Assembly: GCA_028694565.1 (NCBI GenBank)
Contig: JAQVKR010000036.1
Location: forward strand, 1 to 11,806
Length of the DNA stretch: 11,806 bases
Direction: 5' to 3'
Origin: Gammaproteobacteria bacterium
GTDB taxonomy: Bacteria > Pseudomonadota > Gammaproteobacteria > DSM-26407
Of the stretch, positions 1 to 6,126 are shown one piece after another. The notes under the pieces were generated by a model. That model did not search any database and was not told where the DNA came from. It saw nothing but the letters and a program-made list of their open reading frames with translations. The position numbers and the translations under genes were made by a program. Numbering within the stretch: position 1 is the stretch's first letter; each line of letters opens with the position of its first letter.

Positions 1-1
1 T

Positions 2-379
2 CTCGGCCCGAGCTGGGGGATTCACGCCCGCGCCTTCTACCCCGCCTAGGTGCTCGGCGTGCTGGCCCGGATCCACCTGCCGCTGTTCACCGCCATGCAC
101 GAGCAGAACCGCCACCTCAACACCGAGGAGTCCCTCCAGGGCTTTTTCGCCGAGCACGGCGTCGATCCCGAGGAGTTCACCAGGGCGTTCAACTCCTTCA
201 CGGTGGAAAGCAAGTACCGGCGGGCGCTATCCTTGACCAAGAAGTACGGCATCGATGGTGTGCCGGCCATCATCGTCAACGGCAAGTACCGCACCAGCGC
301 CACCCTCGCCGGGGGGCGTGAGCGCATGTTCCGGGTGGTGGATTTCCTGGTGCAGAAGGAGACCGGGTCGGCGCGGTAG
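2..379 (+). pseudogene. dsbA: DsbA-type thiol:disulfide oxidoreductase, C-terminal part, with in-frame TAG
   Basis: DsbA is a periplasmic oxidoreductase that introduces disulfides into exported proteins. Only the C-terminal ~125 codons lie in the window, so the CXXC site and signal peptide are off the left edge. Visible family marks are WGIHARAFYPA, then VLGVLARIHLPLF in the helical insertion, an AEHGVD segment, and the cis-proline loop GVPAIIVNGKY that faces the CXXC in the thioredoxin fold. Reading frame 2 is DsbA-like on both sides of a TAG at 47-49, exactly where family members usually have Glu (HARAFYxAE-lGVL). GAG to TAG is one substitution. A GTG at 50-52 follows directly, but a protein starting there would lack the active site. 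The gene is either inactivated, the product of readthrough, or the victim of a base-call error close to a contig end. The family assignment is firm; the pseudogene status is uncertain. Confidence 0.72.
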
Positions 380-432
380 ATCCGGCTCAAGTCCGACAGG
401 CTCCCAGATTCCCGGGGGGAGGCAGGGTAGGG

Positions 433-517
433 TGGTTCAGCCGACCGAGTCCGTCCAGGCGCGCGGTTCCGCGCGCGGCGCTTCCGCCGCGCCCGTGGCA
501 GCCTCCGGGCTGAACCA
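433..517 (+). other. Nested inverted repeats / structured RNA leader between dsbA and the EEP gene
   Basis: The 151-bp spacer between the dsbA stop and the next start is unusually structured. An outer stem pairs TGGTTCAGCC (433-442) with GGCTGAACCA (508-517), 10 perfect base pairs. Inside lie two perfect 8-bp hairpins: GCGCGCGG/CCGCGCGC (459-466 and 469-476) and GCGCGGCG/CGCCGCGC with a CTTC loop (473-480 and 485-492). They share bases 473-476, so they cannot both form completely. The right outer arm ends one base before the GGAG Shine-Dalgarno (519-522). There is no U tract, so it is not a classic terminator. It may be a cis-regulatory RNA or a palindromic interspersed element. Confidence 0.5.
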
Positions 518-530
518 TGGAGCAGCAGCG

Positions 531-1307
531 ATGGCCGAGCACATTCCCCAGACCCTGCGGCTGCTCACCTACAACATCCAGGTGGGCATTCCCACCGAGC
601 GCTACCATCACTACTTCACCCGCGGCTGGCGGCATGTGCTGCCCCACCACGCCCGCTTCGCCCATCTGGATCGGATTGCCAGCCTCATCAGCGGCTTCGA
701 CATGGTCGCCCTGCAGGAGGTGGATGCCGGCAGCATCCGCACCGGCTTCACCAACCAGCTCGAGTACCTGGCCGAGCGGGCGCACTTTCCCTTCACCTGC
801 CAGCAGATCAACCGCAATCTCGGCAAGCTGGCCCAGAACAGCAACGGCCTGCTCAGCAAGTTCCGCCCGCGGGACGTGATGGACCACAAGCTGCCGGGAC
901 TCATACCCGGGCGCGGCGCGCTGGTGGTGCGTTACGGCGATCGGGAGAATCCGCTCATCCTGGTGGTCATGCACCTGTCGCTGAGCAAGCGGGCGCGCAC
1001 CCAGCAGATGCATTACATCCGCGAAGTGGTGGAGGATTTCGAGCACGTCATCGTCATGGGCGATCTCAACTGCCAGTTTCCGCGCCTGCACGGGGAGAAG
1101 GGCCCGCTCGCCAAGACCCGCCTGCGGCCCGCCGGCCCCGAGCTGCACACCTTCCCCAGCTGGCATCCGCAGCGCAGCATCGACCATATCCTGGTGACCG
1201 AGTCCCTGGCGGTGAAGAGCGTCCACGTGCTCAACCAGACCCTCTCCGACCACCTCCCGGTGGCCACCGAGATCCAGCTTCCCGCCGACGTCCATCTCGT
1301 CGCCTGA
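531..1307 (+). CDS. Endonuclease/exonuclease/phosphatase-family hydrolase
   Basis: This is a 258-residue metal-dependent phosphodiesterase-fold protein (EEP / DNase I-like superfamily). The active-site series is in order: LLTYNIQ with Asn15, ALQEVD with the metal-binding Glu63, VMHLSL with His148, VMGDLNC with Asp178 and Asn180, and the C-terminal IDHILV and SDHLPV with Asp240-His241. The substrate cannot be read from sequence; relatives include nucleases, sphingomyelinases and inositol phosphatases. There is no signal peptide or membrane segment. The ATG at 531 is chosen because a GGAG lies 8 bases upstream and family similarity begins a few residues later; the longer open frame runs back through the structured spacer. 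A dsbA followed by an EEP gene is, from memory, also found in pseudomonads, which supports the pair being conserved. The gene converges on the persulfide dioxygenase. Confidence 0.9.
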   Translation: MAEHIPQTLRLLTYNIQVGIPTERYHHYFTRGWRHVLPHHARFAHLDRIASLISGFDMVALQEVDAGSIRTGFTNQLEYLAERAHFPFTCQQINRNLGKLAQNSNGLLSKFRPRDVMDHKLPGLIPGRGALVVRYGDRENPLILVVMHLSLSKRARTQQMHYIREVVEDFEHVIVMGDLNCQFPRLHGEKGPLAKTRLRPAGPELHTFPSWHPQRSIDHILVTESLAVKSVHVLNQTLSDHLPVATEIQLPADVHLVA

Positions 1308-1329
1308 AGCGCCGGCGGGCCGTCCCGTC

Positions 1330-1347
1330 GCCCCGGCAGGGCGGGGC
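1330..1347. terminator. GC-rich hairpin between convergent genes (weak terminator candidate)
   Basis: GCCCCG (1330-1335) and CGGGGC (1342-1347) form a perfect 6-bp stem with a 6-base loop in the 91-bp gap between the convergent EEP and MBL genes. No T-run follows on either strand, so intrinsic termination is only a suggestion from position. Confidence 0.3.
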
Positions 1348-1398
1348 CCGGTTCCGCGGCCCAGGTCCGCGGGCGGGCATTCACCTTGCCCCCTGCCC

Positions 1399-2085
1399 TC
1401 AGGCCGCCCGCCCCAGGCGCCGGTTCGTCGGCACCGCCTCGTCAATCCGGCGCGGCGGGTCCAGCTCGAGCCCGTTCATCAGCGCCACGTACTCATCGCG
1501 CGAGGCGACCCGCAGCCGTGGATTGCAGCGCCTCTCCTCGCCGATGGTGCTCACCGCCATTCCATCGTAGTCGTGCGCCGGGTAGACCAGGGTCGCGTCC
1601 GGCAGCGTCAACAGCTTGCGGAACAGGCTGTCGTAGGCCTGGCCCGCGTCCCCGTTCTGGAAGTCGGTCCGCCCCGAGCCGCGGATGAGCAGGGTGTCGC
1701 CGGTGAAGACCCGATCCGGCAGGCGCAGCGAGTAGGAGCAGTCGGTGTGCCCCGGGGTGTGGATGGCCGTCAGCCGCAGCCCGGCGACCTCCAGCCGCTG
1801 GCCGTCATGGAAGCGCCACGACAGGCCCTCCGCCGCGCTCTGCCCGCCCATGGCCGTGGCGCAGCCGGTGGCGTCCTGGAGCGGCCCCAGCGCGGTCACG
1901 TGATCCGCGTGCACGTGGGTGTCGACCGCCAGCACCAGCTTCAGCCCCAGCTCCCGGATCAGCCGCAGATCCCGCTCCAGCTGCTCGCGCACCGGGTCGA
2001 TGATCAGGCACTCCGTGGAGTCCTCCCCGGCCAGCAGGTAAGAATAGGTGCTGGAGTCGCGATCGAAGAGCTGGCGGAACAGCAT
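1399..2085 (-). CDS. ETHE1-type persulfide dioxygenase (MBL-fold sulfur dioxygenase)
   Basis: This is a 228-residue metallo-beta-lactamase-fold protein of the ETHE1/sulfur dioxygenase group, which oxidises glutathione persulfide to sulfite in the cytoplasm with one Fe(II). The motif THVHADHVT supplies His57, His59, Asp61 and His62. HTPGHTDCS has His113, FTGDTLLIRGSGRTDFQNGD has Asp130, and YPAHDYDG has His171. By family knowledge His57, His113 and Asp130 are the iron ligands, and the single-iron ETHE1 subgroup is marked by the GSGRTDFQ-GD segment. Length is typical, without a fused rhodanese domain. The tail, with NPRLR and IDEAVPTN(R)R, also fits ETHE1 proteins. The ATG at 2085 has GGAGG at ideal spacing. 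It is monocistronic and divergent from the small membrane gene. It would remove persulfides formed during sulfide oxidation or cysteine catabolism. Confidence 0.93.
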   Translation of the reverse strand: MLFRQLFDRDSSTYSYLLAGEDSTECLIIDPVREQLERDLRLIRELGLKLVLAVDTHVHADHVTALGPLQDATGCATAMGGQSAAEGLSWRFHDGQRLEVAGLRLTAIHTPGHTDCSYSLRLPDRVFTGDTLLIRGSGRTDFQNGDAGQAYDSLFRKLLTLPDATLVYPAHDYDGMAVSTIGEERRCNPRLRVASRDEYVALMNGLELDPPRRIDEAVPTNRRLGRAA

Positions 2086-2170
2086 GGTGATCCTCCGGTG
2101 GGTCGGTGAGCCTATGGGGTTTGATGGGCGGCGGGGAGCCGGGTTCCGGTGTGGCGGCGGAAAAAACCAC

Positions 2171-2198
2171 TACTGGAAAGCCGGGCGTCTGGTATAGC
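2171..2198 (+). promoter_or_regulatory. Candidate extended -10 promoter for the small membrane protein
   Basis: TG-n-TATAGC occurs at 2190-2198, an extended -10 element about 70 bases before the ATG at 2272. The -35 region (TACTGG at 2171, 16-base spacer) is poor. It lies in the 186-bp divergent gap (2086-2271), which shows no other clear element. Confidence 0.35.
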
Positions 2199-2271
2199 CT
2201 CACGTACGAACGGGCGTCGGGCCCGGTGTCGTGTGGCCATCGTCATCAGCGGAGAAATGGAGAACGGAACC

Positions 2272-2676
2272 ATGGATGTATCGGGACGTCGCATCGGGCT
2301 GCGGGTTATGGGCGCCATGGCCTTGATCTTCGGTCTGCTGACCGTCGTGTCCGGCGGGCAGGTGCTGTTCGGGGCGGAAAGCCACCGGGTGGCGGCCGGG
2401 GATTATGTGGGCTTCGTGGTCTGGTTCAACTTTCTGGCGGGCTTCGCCTACATCGCCGCGGGCATCGGCCTGTGGCTGGGCGGCCGGTGGGCGGTGTGGC
2501 TGTCGCTGTTCATCGCCGTGGCCACGCTGGCGGTCTTCGCCCTGTTCGGGATGCACGTTCTCCAGGGGGGGCGCTACGAGATGCGGACCGTTGCCGCGAT
2601 GACTCTGCGGACGGCGGTCTGGTGGGTGCTCTTCCTGCTCGGGCGCAGGCTTCTGTCCCGGGCGGCACCCGCCTGA
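2272..2676 (+). CDS. Small four-helix integral membrane protein, function unknown
   Basis: This is a 134-residue protein made almost entirely of four hydrophobic segments, at about residues 13-33, 46-70, 75-99 and 110-130, with short loops and Arg-rich ends. I do not recognise a characterised family; the shape resembles DoxX-like or other small conserved inner-membrane proteins of four helices, but the sequence shows no redox or metal motif. ATG 2272 is preferred because GGAG lies 9 bases upstream. The in-frame ATG at 2257 has its GGAG only two bases away, and further upstream the frame is open without a ribosome site. It is divergent from the persulfide dioxygenase and convergent with the hemerythrin-like gene, so it is probably a single-gene transcript ending at the 2705-2737 hairpin. 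Confidence 0.72.
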   Translation: MDVSGRRIGLRVMGAMALIFGLLTVVSGGQVLFGAESHRVAAGDYVGFVVWFNFLAGFAYIAAGIGLWLGGRWAVWLSLFIAVATLAVFALFGMHVLQGGRYEMRTVAAMTLRTAVWWVLFLLGRRLLSRAAPA

Positions 2677-2704
2677 GCGGATCCGGTCCGCGCGGATGGC
2701 GGGC

Positions 2705-2737
2705 GGGCGACGGGCGCGGCGCCCGCACCCGTCGCCC
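2705..2737. terminator. Long hairpin between convergent genes (bidirectional terminator candidate)
   Basis: GGGCGACGGG (2705-2714) and CCCGTCGCCC (2728-2737) form a perfect 10-bp stem around a 13-base GC-rich loop that can itself pair. It sits in the 85-bp gap between the membrane-protein stop and the hemerythrin stop. No T-run follows, so it may stop polymerase with Rho or protect 3' ends rather than act as a standard intrinsic terminator. Confidence 0.45.
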
Positions 2738-2761
2738 ACCGCGCATTCTCACTCCGGAGCG

Positions 2762-3211
2762 TCAGGCCGCGCGCTGCCGATCACCGGTGATTTCACGGAC
2801 GACCGGGTAGAGGTGCTCGGTCTCGCGCTGGATGCGATCGAGGATGAGGTCGAACATCTCCCGGGTTTCGGTGATGAACGCTTCGTAGTGATCGCCGATG
2901 GCCAGCTCGTGGTGGCGCGGGTGGCACCACTTGCGGGTGTACTGGTTCATGATGCGCTTCAGCTCGACCGAGCCGTTCATGAAGCTTTTGGCCAGGTTGT
3001 TGACCTTGGTGTCGGAGTGCTTGATGAGCTGTGGATAGAGGTGGGTGTCCACCACGTCCATGTGCTCATGCACCCTGTCCATGTAGCGGTAGAAGAGCCC
3101 GCAGCAGGTGCCGGTGTCGCACATGCTCCGGTCCGTGAGCAGGTGGGCGAGCACGTTGGAGAGCTCGGTAATTTCGTGGTTCTGCTGGTGCAGCGCTTCG
3201 TAGGTGACCAT
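2762..3211 (-). CDS. Hemerythrin-like (HHE-type) protein
   Basis: This is a 149-residue helical protein with the His/Glu pattern of hemerythrin-like domains: His12 in QQNHEITEL, the VHEHMDVVDTHLYP segment (His48, His50, His57), HHELAIGDHYEAF (His101, Glu102, His108, Glu110), and ETEHLYPVV near the C-terminus (Glu132, His133). Such domains hold a carboxylate-bridged di-iron site used for O2 storage or sensing, or for NO and iron-sulfur repair. Unusual are a Cys cluster (Cys31, Cys36, Cys37) and Cys96 in RKWCHP. ATG 3211 is preceded by a near-perfect AGGAGG at about 8 bases. An in-frame ATG at 3262 with AAGGA would add 17 residues including a Cys-Cys, but that stretch has clearly lower third-position GC than the gene body, so I prefer the shorter form. 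It is divergent from fhs. Confidence 0.8.
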   Translation of the reverse strand: MVTYEALHQQNHEITELSNVLAHLLTDRSMCDTGTCCGLFYRYMDRVHEHMDVVDTHLYPQLIKHSDTKVNNLAKSFMNGSVELKRIMNQYTRKWCHPRHHELAIGDHYEAFITETREMFDLILDRIQRETEHLYPVVREITGDRQRAA

Positions 3212-3275
3212 CGATCCATCCTCCTGGCAGCATTTCCCGCTGTCCGGTTGCCCTGGTTTCATCCCTGTTTCCTTC

Positions 3276-3304
3276 ACGCTAGAACGGGTTGGGCGTGCCG
3301 TCAA
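3276..3304 (-). promoter_or_regulatory. Candidate promoter for the hemerythrin-like gene
   Basis: On the minus strand TTGACG (3304-3299) is followed after 17 bases by TAGCGT (3281-3276). An AT-rich stretch at about 3314-3336, upstream on that strand, could act as an UP element. The start would be near 3269, giving a leader of about 58 bases to ATG 3211. The -10 is weak. Confidence 0.35.
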
Positions 3305-3386
3305 TGAACGGTTAAGTATCTATATTTACTAATGAAGCGCCGGCACCGCGGCGGCGTCCGGCGCGCCGGGCCGGGGCGCCGGGAAA

Positions 3387-3409
3387 GGCGGACGGTTGCC
3401 CGGTCCGCC
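3387..3409. promoter_or_regulatory. Inverted repeat in the fhs promoter region
   Basis: GGCGGAC (3387-3393) and GTCCGCC (3403-3409) are perfect 7-bp arms separated by 9 bases. A -10-like TACAGT lies at 3422-3427, which would place the repeat over the -35 region of fhs, as expected for an operator. A TTGCCC sits within the repeat, but its spacing to TACAGT is 20 bases. The other bases of the 3305-3457 gap show only the AT-rich patch next to the hemerythrin promoter. Confidence 0.35.
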
Positions 3410-3457
3410 CACGGACTAAGCTACAGTCAATGTTTTCCGGCCCGGAGAGAAGCCTGA

Positions 3458-5089
3458 ATGCGCCCCATCGTGGAGATTGCCGCCGAGCTCGACCTCGCTC
3501 CCGAGGACCTGATGATCTACGGGGACCGGATGGCGAAGCTGCGCCTGGGCGCGCTGCCGCGCCCGGGGGAGGCGCCGCCGGGGCGCATCATCCTGGTTTC
3601 GGCCATCAACCCGACCCGCGGCGGCGAGGGCAAGACCACGGTTTCGGTGGGGCTGGCCCAGGGCCTGCGGCGTGCGGGCCGGCGGGTGGCGCTGGCGCTG
3701 CGCGAGCCGTCGCTGGGGCCCATCTTCGGGATGAAGGGGGGCGGCACCGGCGGCGGGCGCAGCCGGCTGGAGCCCTCCGATCGCATCAACATGCACTTCA
3801 CCGGCGACATGCACGCGGTGGGCTCGGCCCACAACCTGCTGGCGGCGCTGGTGGACAACGCGGTGCACTTCCACAGCAAGCTGGACCTGGAGCACCGGCA
3901 GGTGTTCTGGCGCCGGGTGCTGGACGTGAACGACCGGGCGCTGCGCAAGGCGGTCATCGGCCTGGGAGGACGCACCAACGGCGTGCCGCGGGAGGACGGC
4001 TTCGACATCACCGCCGCATCGGAGGTGATGGCCATCCTCTGCCTGGCGGAGGGCATTCCGGATCTGAAGGCGCGCCTCGGGCGCATCCTGGTGGGCTTCG
4101 ACCGGGCGGGCGACGCGGTCACCGCCGATCGGCTGCAGGCCACCGGCGCCATGGCCGCCCTGCTGCAGGACGCCATCCTGCCCAACCTGGTCCAGTCCAC
4201 CGAGGGGGTGCCCGCCTTCGTCCACGGCGGTCCCTTCGGCAACATCGCCCACGGCTGCAACAGCGTGACGGCCACCCGCGCCGCCGCCGCGCGCGCCGAT
4301 TACGTGGTCACCGAGGCGGGCTTCGGCTTCGACCTGGGCGCGGAGAAGTTCTTCGACATCAAGTGCCGCAGCTCCGGGCTCTGGCCGCACGCGGTGGTGC
4401 TGGTGGTGACGGCCCGGGCGCTGCGCTTCCACGGCGGGGGCGACCCGGCTCGCGGCGGCCCGGTCGGCGACATCGAGCGCGGCCTGACGCACCTGGATCA
4501 CCACGTGAGCAGCGTGCGGCTGTTCGGCTTCGAGCCGGTCATCGCCATCAACCGCTTCGAGGGCGACGCCGAGGCGGATCTGCGCGCCATCGAGTGGGGC
4601 TGCGCCGGCCGCGGGCTGGCGGTGGCGCGCTGCACCAGCTTCAGCGACGGTGGCGCCGGGGCCGGGGCGCTGGCGGACGCGGTGGTGGCCGCCGCGGAGC
4701 GGCCGGCGCCCGCACCGCGCTTTCTCTACGGGCTGGAGGAGAGCCCGGAGGCGAAGATCGGGGCGGTGGCGCGCGCCATCTACGGCGCCGGCGGGCTCGA
4801 CTTCAGCCGCACCGCCCGCCGGGATCTGGAGCGGATCCGCTGCCTCGGCCTGGATCGGCTGCCGGTGTGCATCGCCAAGCCCCACCTGACCCTGTCCGGG
4901 GACCCGCGCCAGGCGGGCCGGCCGGAGGCGGGGGGCTTCGAGCTGCCGGTGGAGTCGGTGCGGGCGGCGGCCGGGGCCGGCTACCTGCTGGCGCTCACCG
5001 GCGACATCGTCACCATGCCCGGACTGCCGCCGGAGCCCGCCGCCCATCACATCGATCTCTCCGGGTCGGGCGAGGTGCTGGGCATCTGA
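3458..5089 (+). CDS. fhs: Formate-tetrahydrofolate ligase, divergent member
   Basis: Fhs joins formate and tetrahydrofolate to 10-formyl-THF with ATP, in the cytoplasm, feeding purine, formyl-Met and serine metabolism. The 543-residue protein is slightly shorter than the usual ~555. Recognisable blocks are the nucleotide loop [11 protein letters not shown] (51-61), [98 protein letters not shown] and the C-terminal [20 protein letters not shown]. Several usually fixed positions differ: PAGEGKTT is [19 protein letters not shown] is [11 protein letters not shown], and PFANIAHG is PFGNIAHG. The fold and ligase motif are kept, so activity is likely but this is an outlying branch. ATG 3458 has GGAGA 9 bases upstream. 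The reductase gene begins 18 bp after its stop, suggesting an operon. Confidence 0.93.
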   Translation: [543 protein letters not shown]

Positions 5090-5107
5090 AATCCGCGGAG
5101 GCGCGTC

Positions 5108-6040
5108 ATGGAGGGAAATCCCCGCATCCCGGGCCGGCGGGCGTTCCTGGCCCGGCTGGGCGGACTGGGCGCGGCGCTGTGGCTCGGTCCGGGCCTGGCC
5201 GCCGGCGCGGGACCGGTCATCACGCGGCCCATTCCCGCCGGCGGGGAGGCCCTGCCGGTCATCGGCATGGGCACCTGGATCACCTTCGACGTGGGTTCCG
5301 ATCCCGCCGAGCTGGACACCCGGGTGGAAATCCTGCGCACCTTCTTCGCCCGCGGCGGGGCGCTCATCGACTCCTCGCCCATGTACGGCCGCGCCGAGGC
5401 CACCCTCGGCCACTGCCTCGGGCGCGTTGCGGAGCGCGCGGTGCTGTTCGGCGCCACCAAGGTCTGGACCCGGGGCCGCGCGGCGGGCATCCGCCAGATG
5501 GAGCGATCCCGGGCGCTTTGGGGCGTGGAGCGTTTCGACCTGATGCAGGTGCACAACCTGCTCGACCGGGAGTCGCACCTGCCGGTCCTGAAGGAGTGGA
5601 AGGCCGAGGGGCGGATTCGCCACCTGGGCGTGACCACCTCCCATGGCCGCCGCCACGCCGAGCTGGAGCGGCTACTGCGCACCGAGCCGCTCGATTTCGT
5701 GCAGCTCACCTACAACATCGCCGACCGGGAGGCGGAGGCGCGGCTGCTACCGCTGGCCGCGGAGCGGGGCGTCGCCGTCATCGCCAACCGGCCGTTCCAG
5801 GGCGGGCGCCTGTTCCAGGCCGTGCGCGGCCGGCCGCTGCCGGCCTGGGCGGCGGAGATCGGCTGCGCCAACTGGGCCCAGGTGTTCCTCAAGTTCATCG
5901 TCTCCCACCCCGCGGTCACCGTCGCCATCCCCGCCACCTCCCAGGTGATCCACATGGAGGAGAACATGGGGGCGCTCCGCGGCGCGCTGCCGGATGCGGC
6001 GCTGCGGCGGCGGATGGTGGCGGCCTTCGAGGCGCTGTAA
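5108..6040 (+). CDS. Aldo/keto reductase with twin-arginine signal
   Basis: This is a 310-residue aldo/keto reductase with an N-terminal export signal. Residues 10-20 read RRAFLARLGGL, a fair twin-arginine motif, followed by a hydrophobic stretch and an Ala-rich cleavage region near residues 30-35. The (beta/alpha)8 catalytic tetrad is visible: Asp88 and Tyr93 in IDSSPMYG, Lys118 in GATKVW, and His149 in MQVHN. Later segments GVTTSHG, FVQLTYNIADR, ANRPFQGG and the C-terminal AIPATSQVIHMEENMGA are family-typical for NAD(P)H binding. A Tat signal fits folding with the cofactor before export, though the substrate is unknown. GGAGG 6 bases before the ATG supports the start. It follows fhs by 18 bp and is probably co-transcribed; a functional link to folate metabolism is not evident. 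The stop codon lies inside a 20-bp palindrome. Confidence 0.9.
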   Translation: MEGNPRIPGRRAFLARLGGLGAALWLGPGLAAGAGPVITRPIPAGGEALPVIGMGTWITFDVGSDPAELDTRVEILRTFFARGGALIDSSPMYGRAEATLGHCLGRVAERAVLFGATKVWTRGRAAGIRQMERSRALWGVERFDLMQVHNLLDRESHLPVLKEWKAEGRIRHLGVTTSHGRRHAELERLLRTEPLDFVQLTYNIADREAEARLLPLAAERGVAVIANRPFQGGRLFQAVRGRPLPAWAAEIGCANWAQVFLKFIVSHPAVTVAIPATSQVIHMEENMGALRGALPDAALRRRMVAAFEAL

Positions 6041-6056
6041 GTAAGTGCTTACCTAC
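6037..6056. promoter_or_regulatory. 20-bp operator-like palindrome overlapping the reductase stop
   Basis: The core GTAAGTGCTTAC (6041-6052) has 5-bp perfect arms around TG and GC centres. With its flanks, 8 of 10 symmetric pairs match over 6037-6056. The form resembles TetR-family operators. It lies 71 bp upstream of the ZIP transporter start and could control it. No regulator gene is in the window. Confidence 0.4.
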
Positions 6057-6090
6057 CCATGGCACGGCTTGGCGTGGACAGCGGGGCAAT

Positions 6091-6106
6091 CCGAGCCGCC
6101 GCTCGG
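6091..6106 (+). other. Short hairpin in the ZIP transporter leader
   Basis: CCGAGC (6091-6096) and GCTCGG (6101-6106) form a perfect 6-bp stem with a CGCC loop. A wider pair, CCATGGC (6057-6063) with GCCATGG (6108-6114), encloses it. It ends 21 bases before the ATG, just ahead of the ribosome site. Confidence 0.3.
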
Positions 6107-6126
6107 CGCCATGGCCGGGAGCGGAG

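Noticed and set aside
1-8. Adapter sequence at the left edge, as at the right
   Set aside because: Only the first three bases fit the end of an adapter, which is not significant.
255-530. An N-terminal extension of the EEP protein
   Set aside because: It runs through the end of dsbA and the structured spacer with no family similarity; the ATG at 531 has a ribosome site.
3416-5656. A 746-residue open frame on the minus strand opposite fhs and the reductase gene
   Set aside because: The protein is His/Gln/Arg/Ala low complexity without any family motif, the usual mirror of GC-rich codon use in the real genes opposite.
3430-6126. An open frame in front of and fused to the ZIP transporter
   Set aside because: It overlaps fhs and the reductase in another frame, has Gly/Arg/Pro-rich composition, and only its last 251 residues look real.
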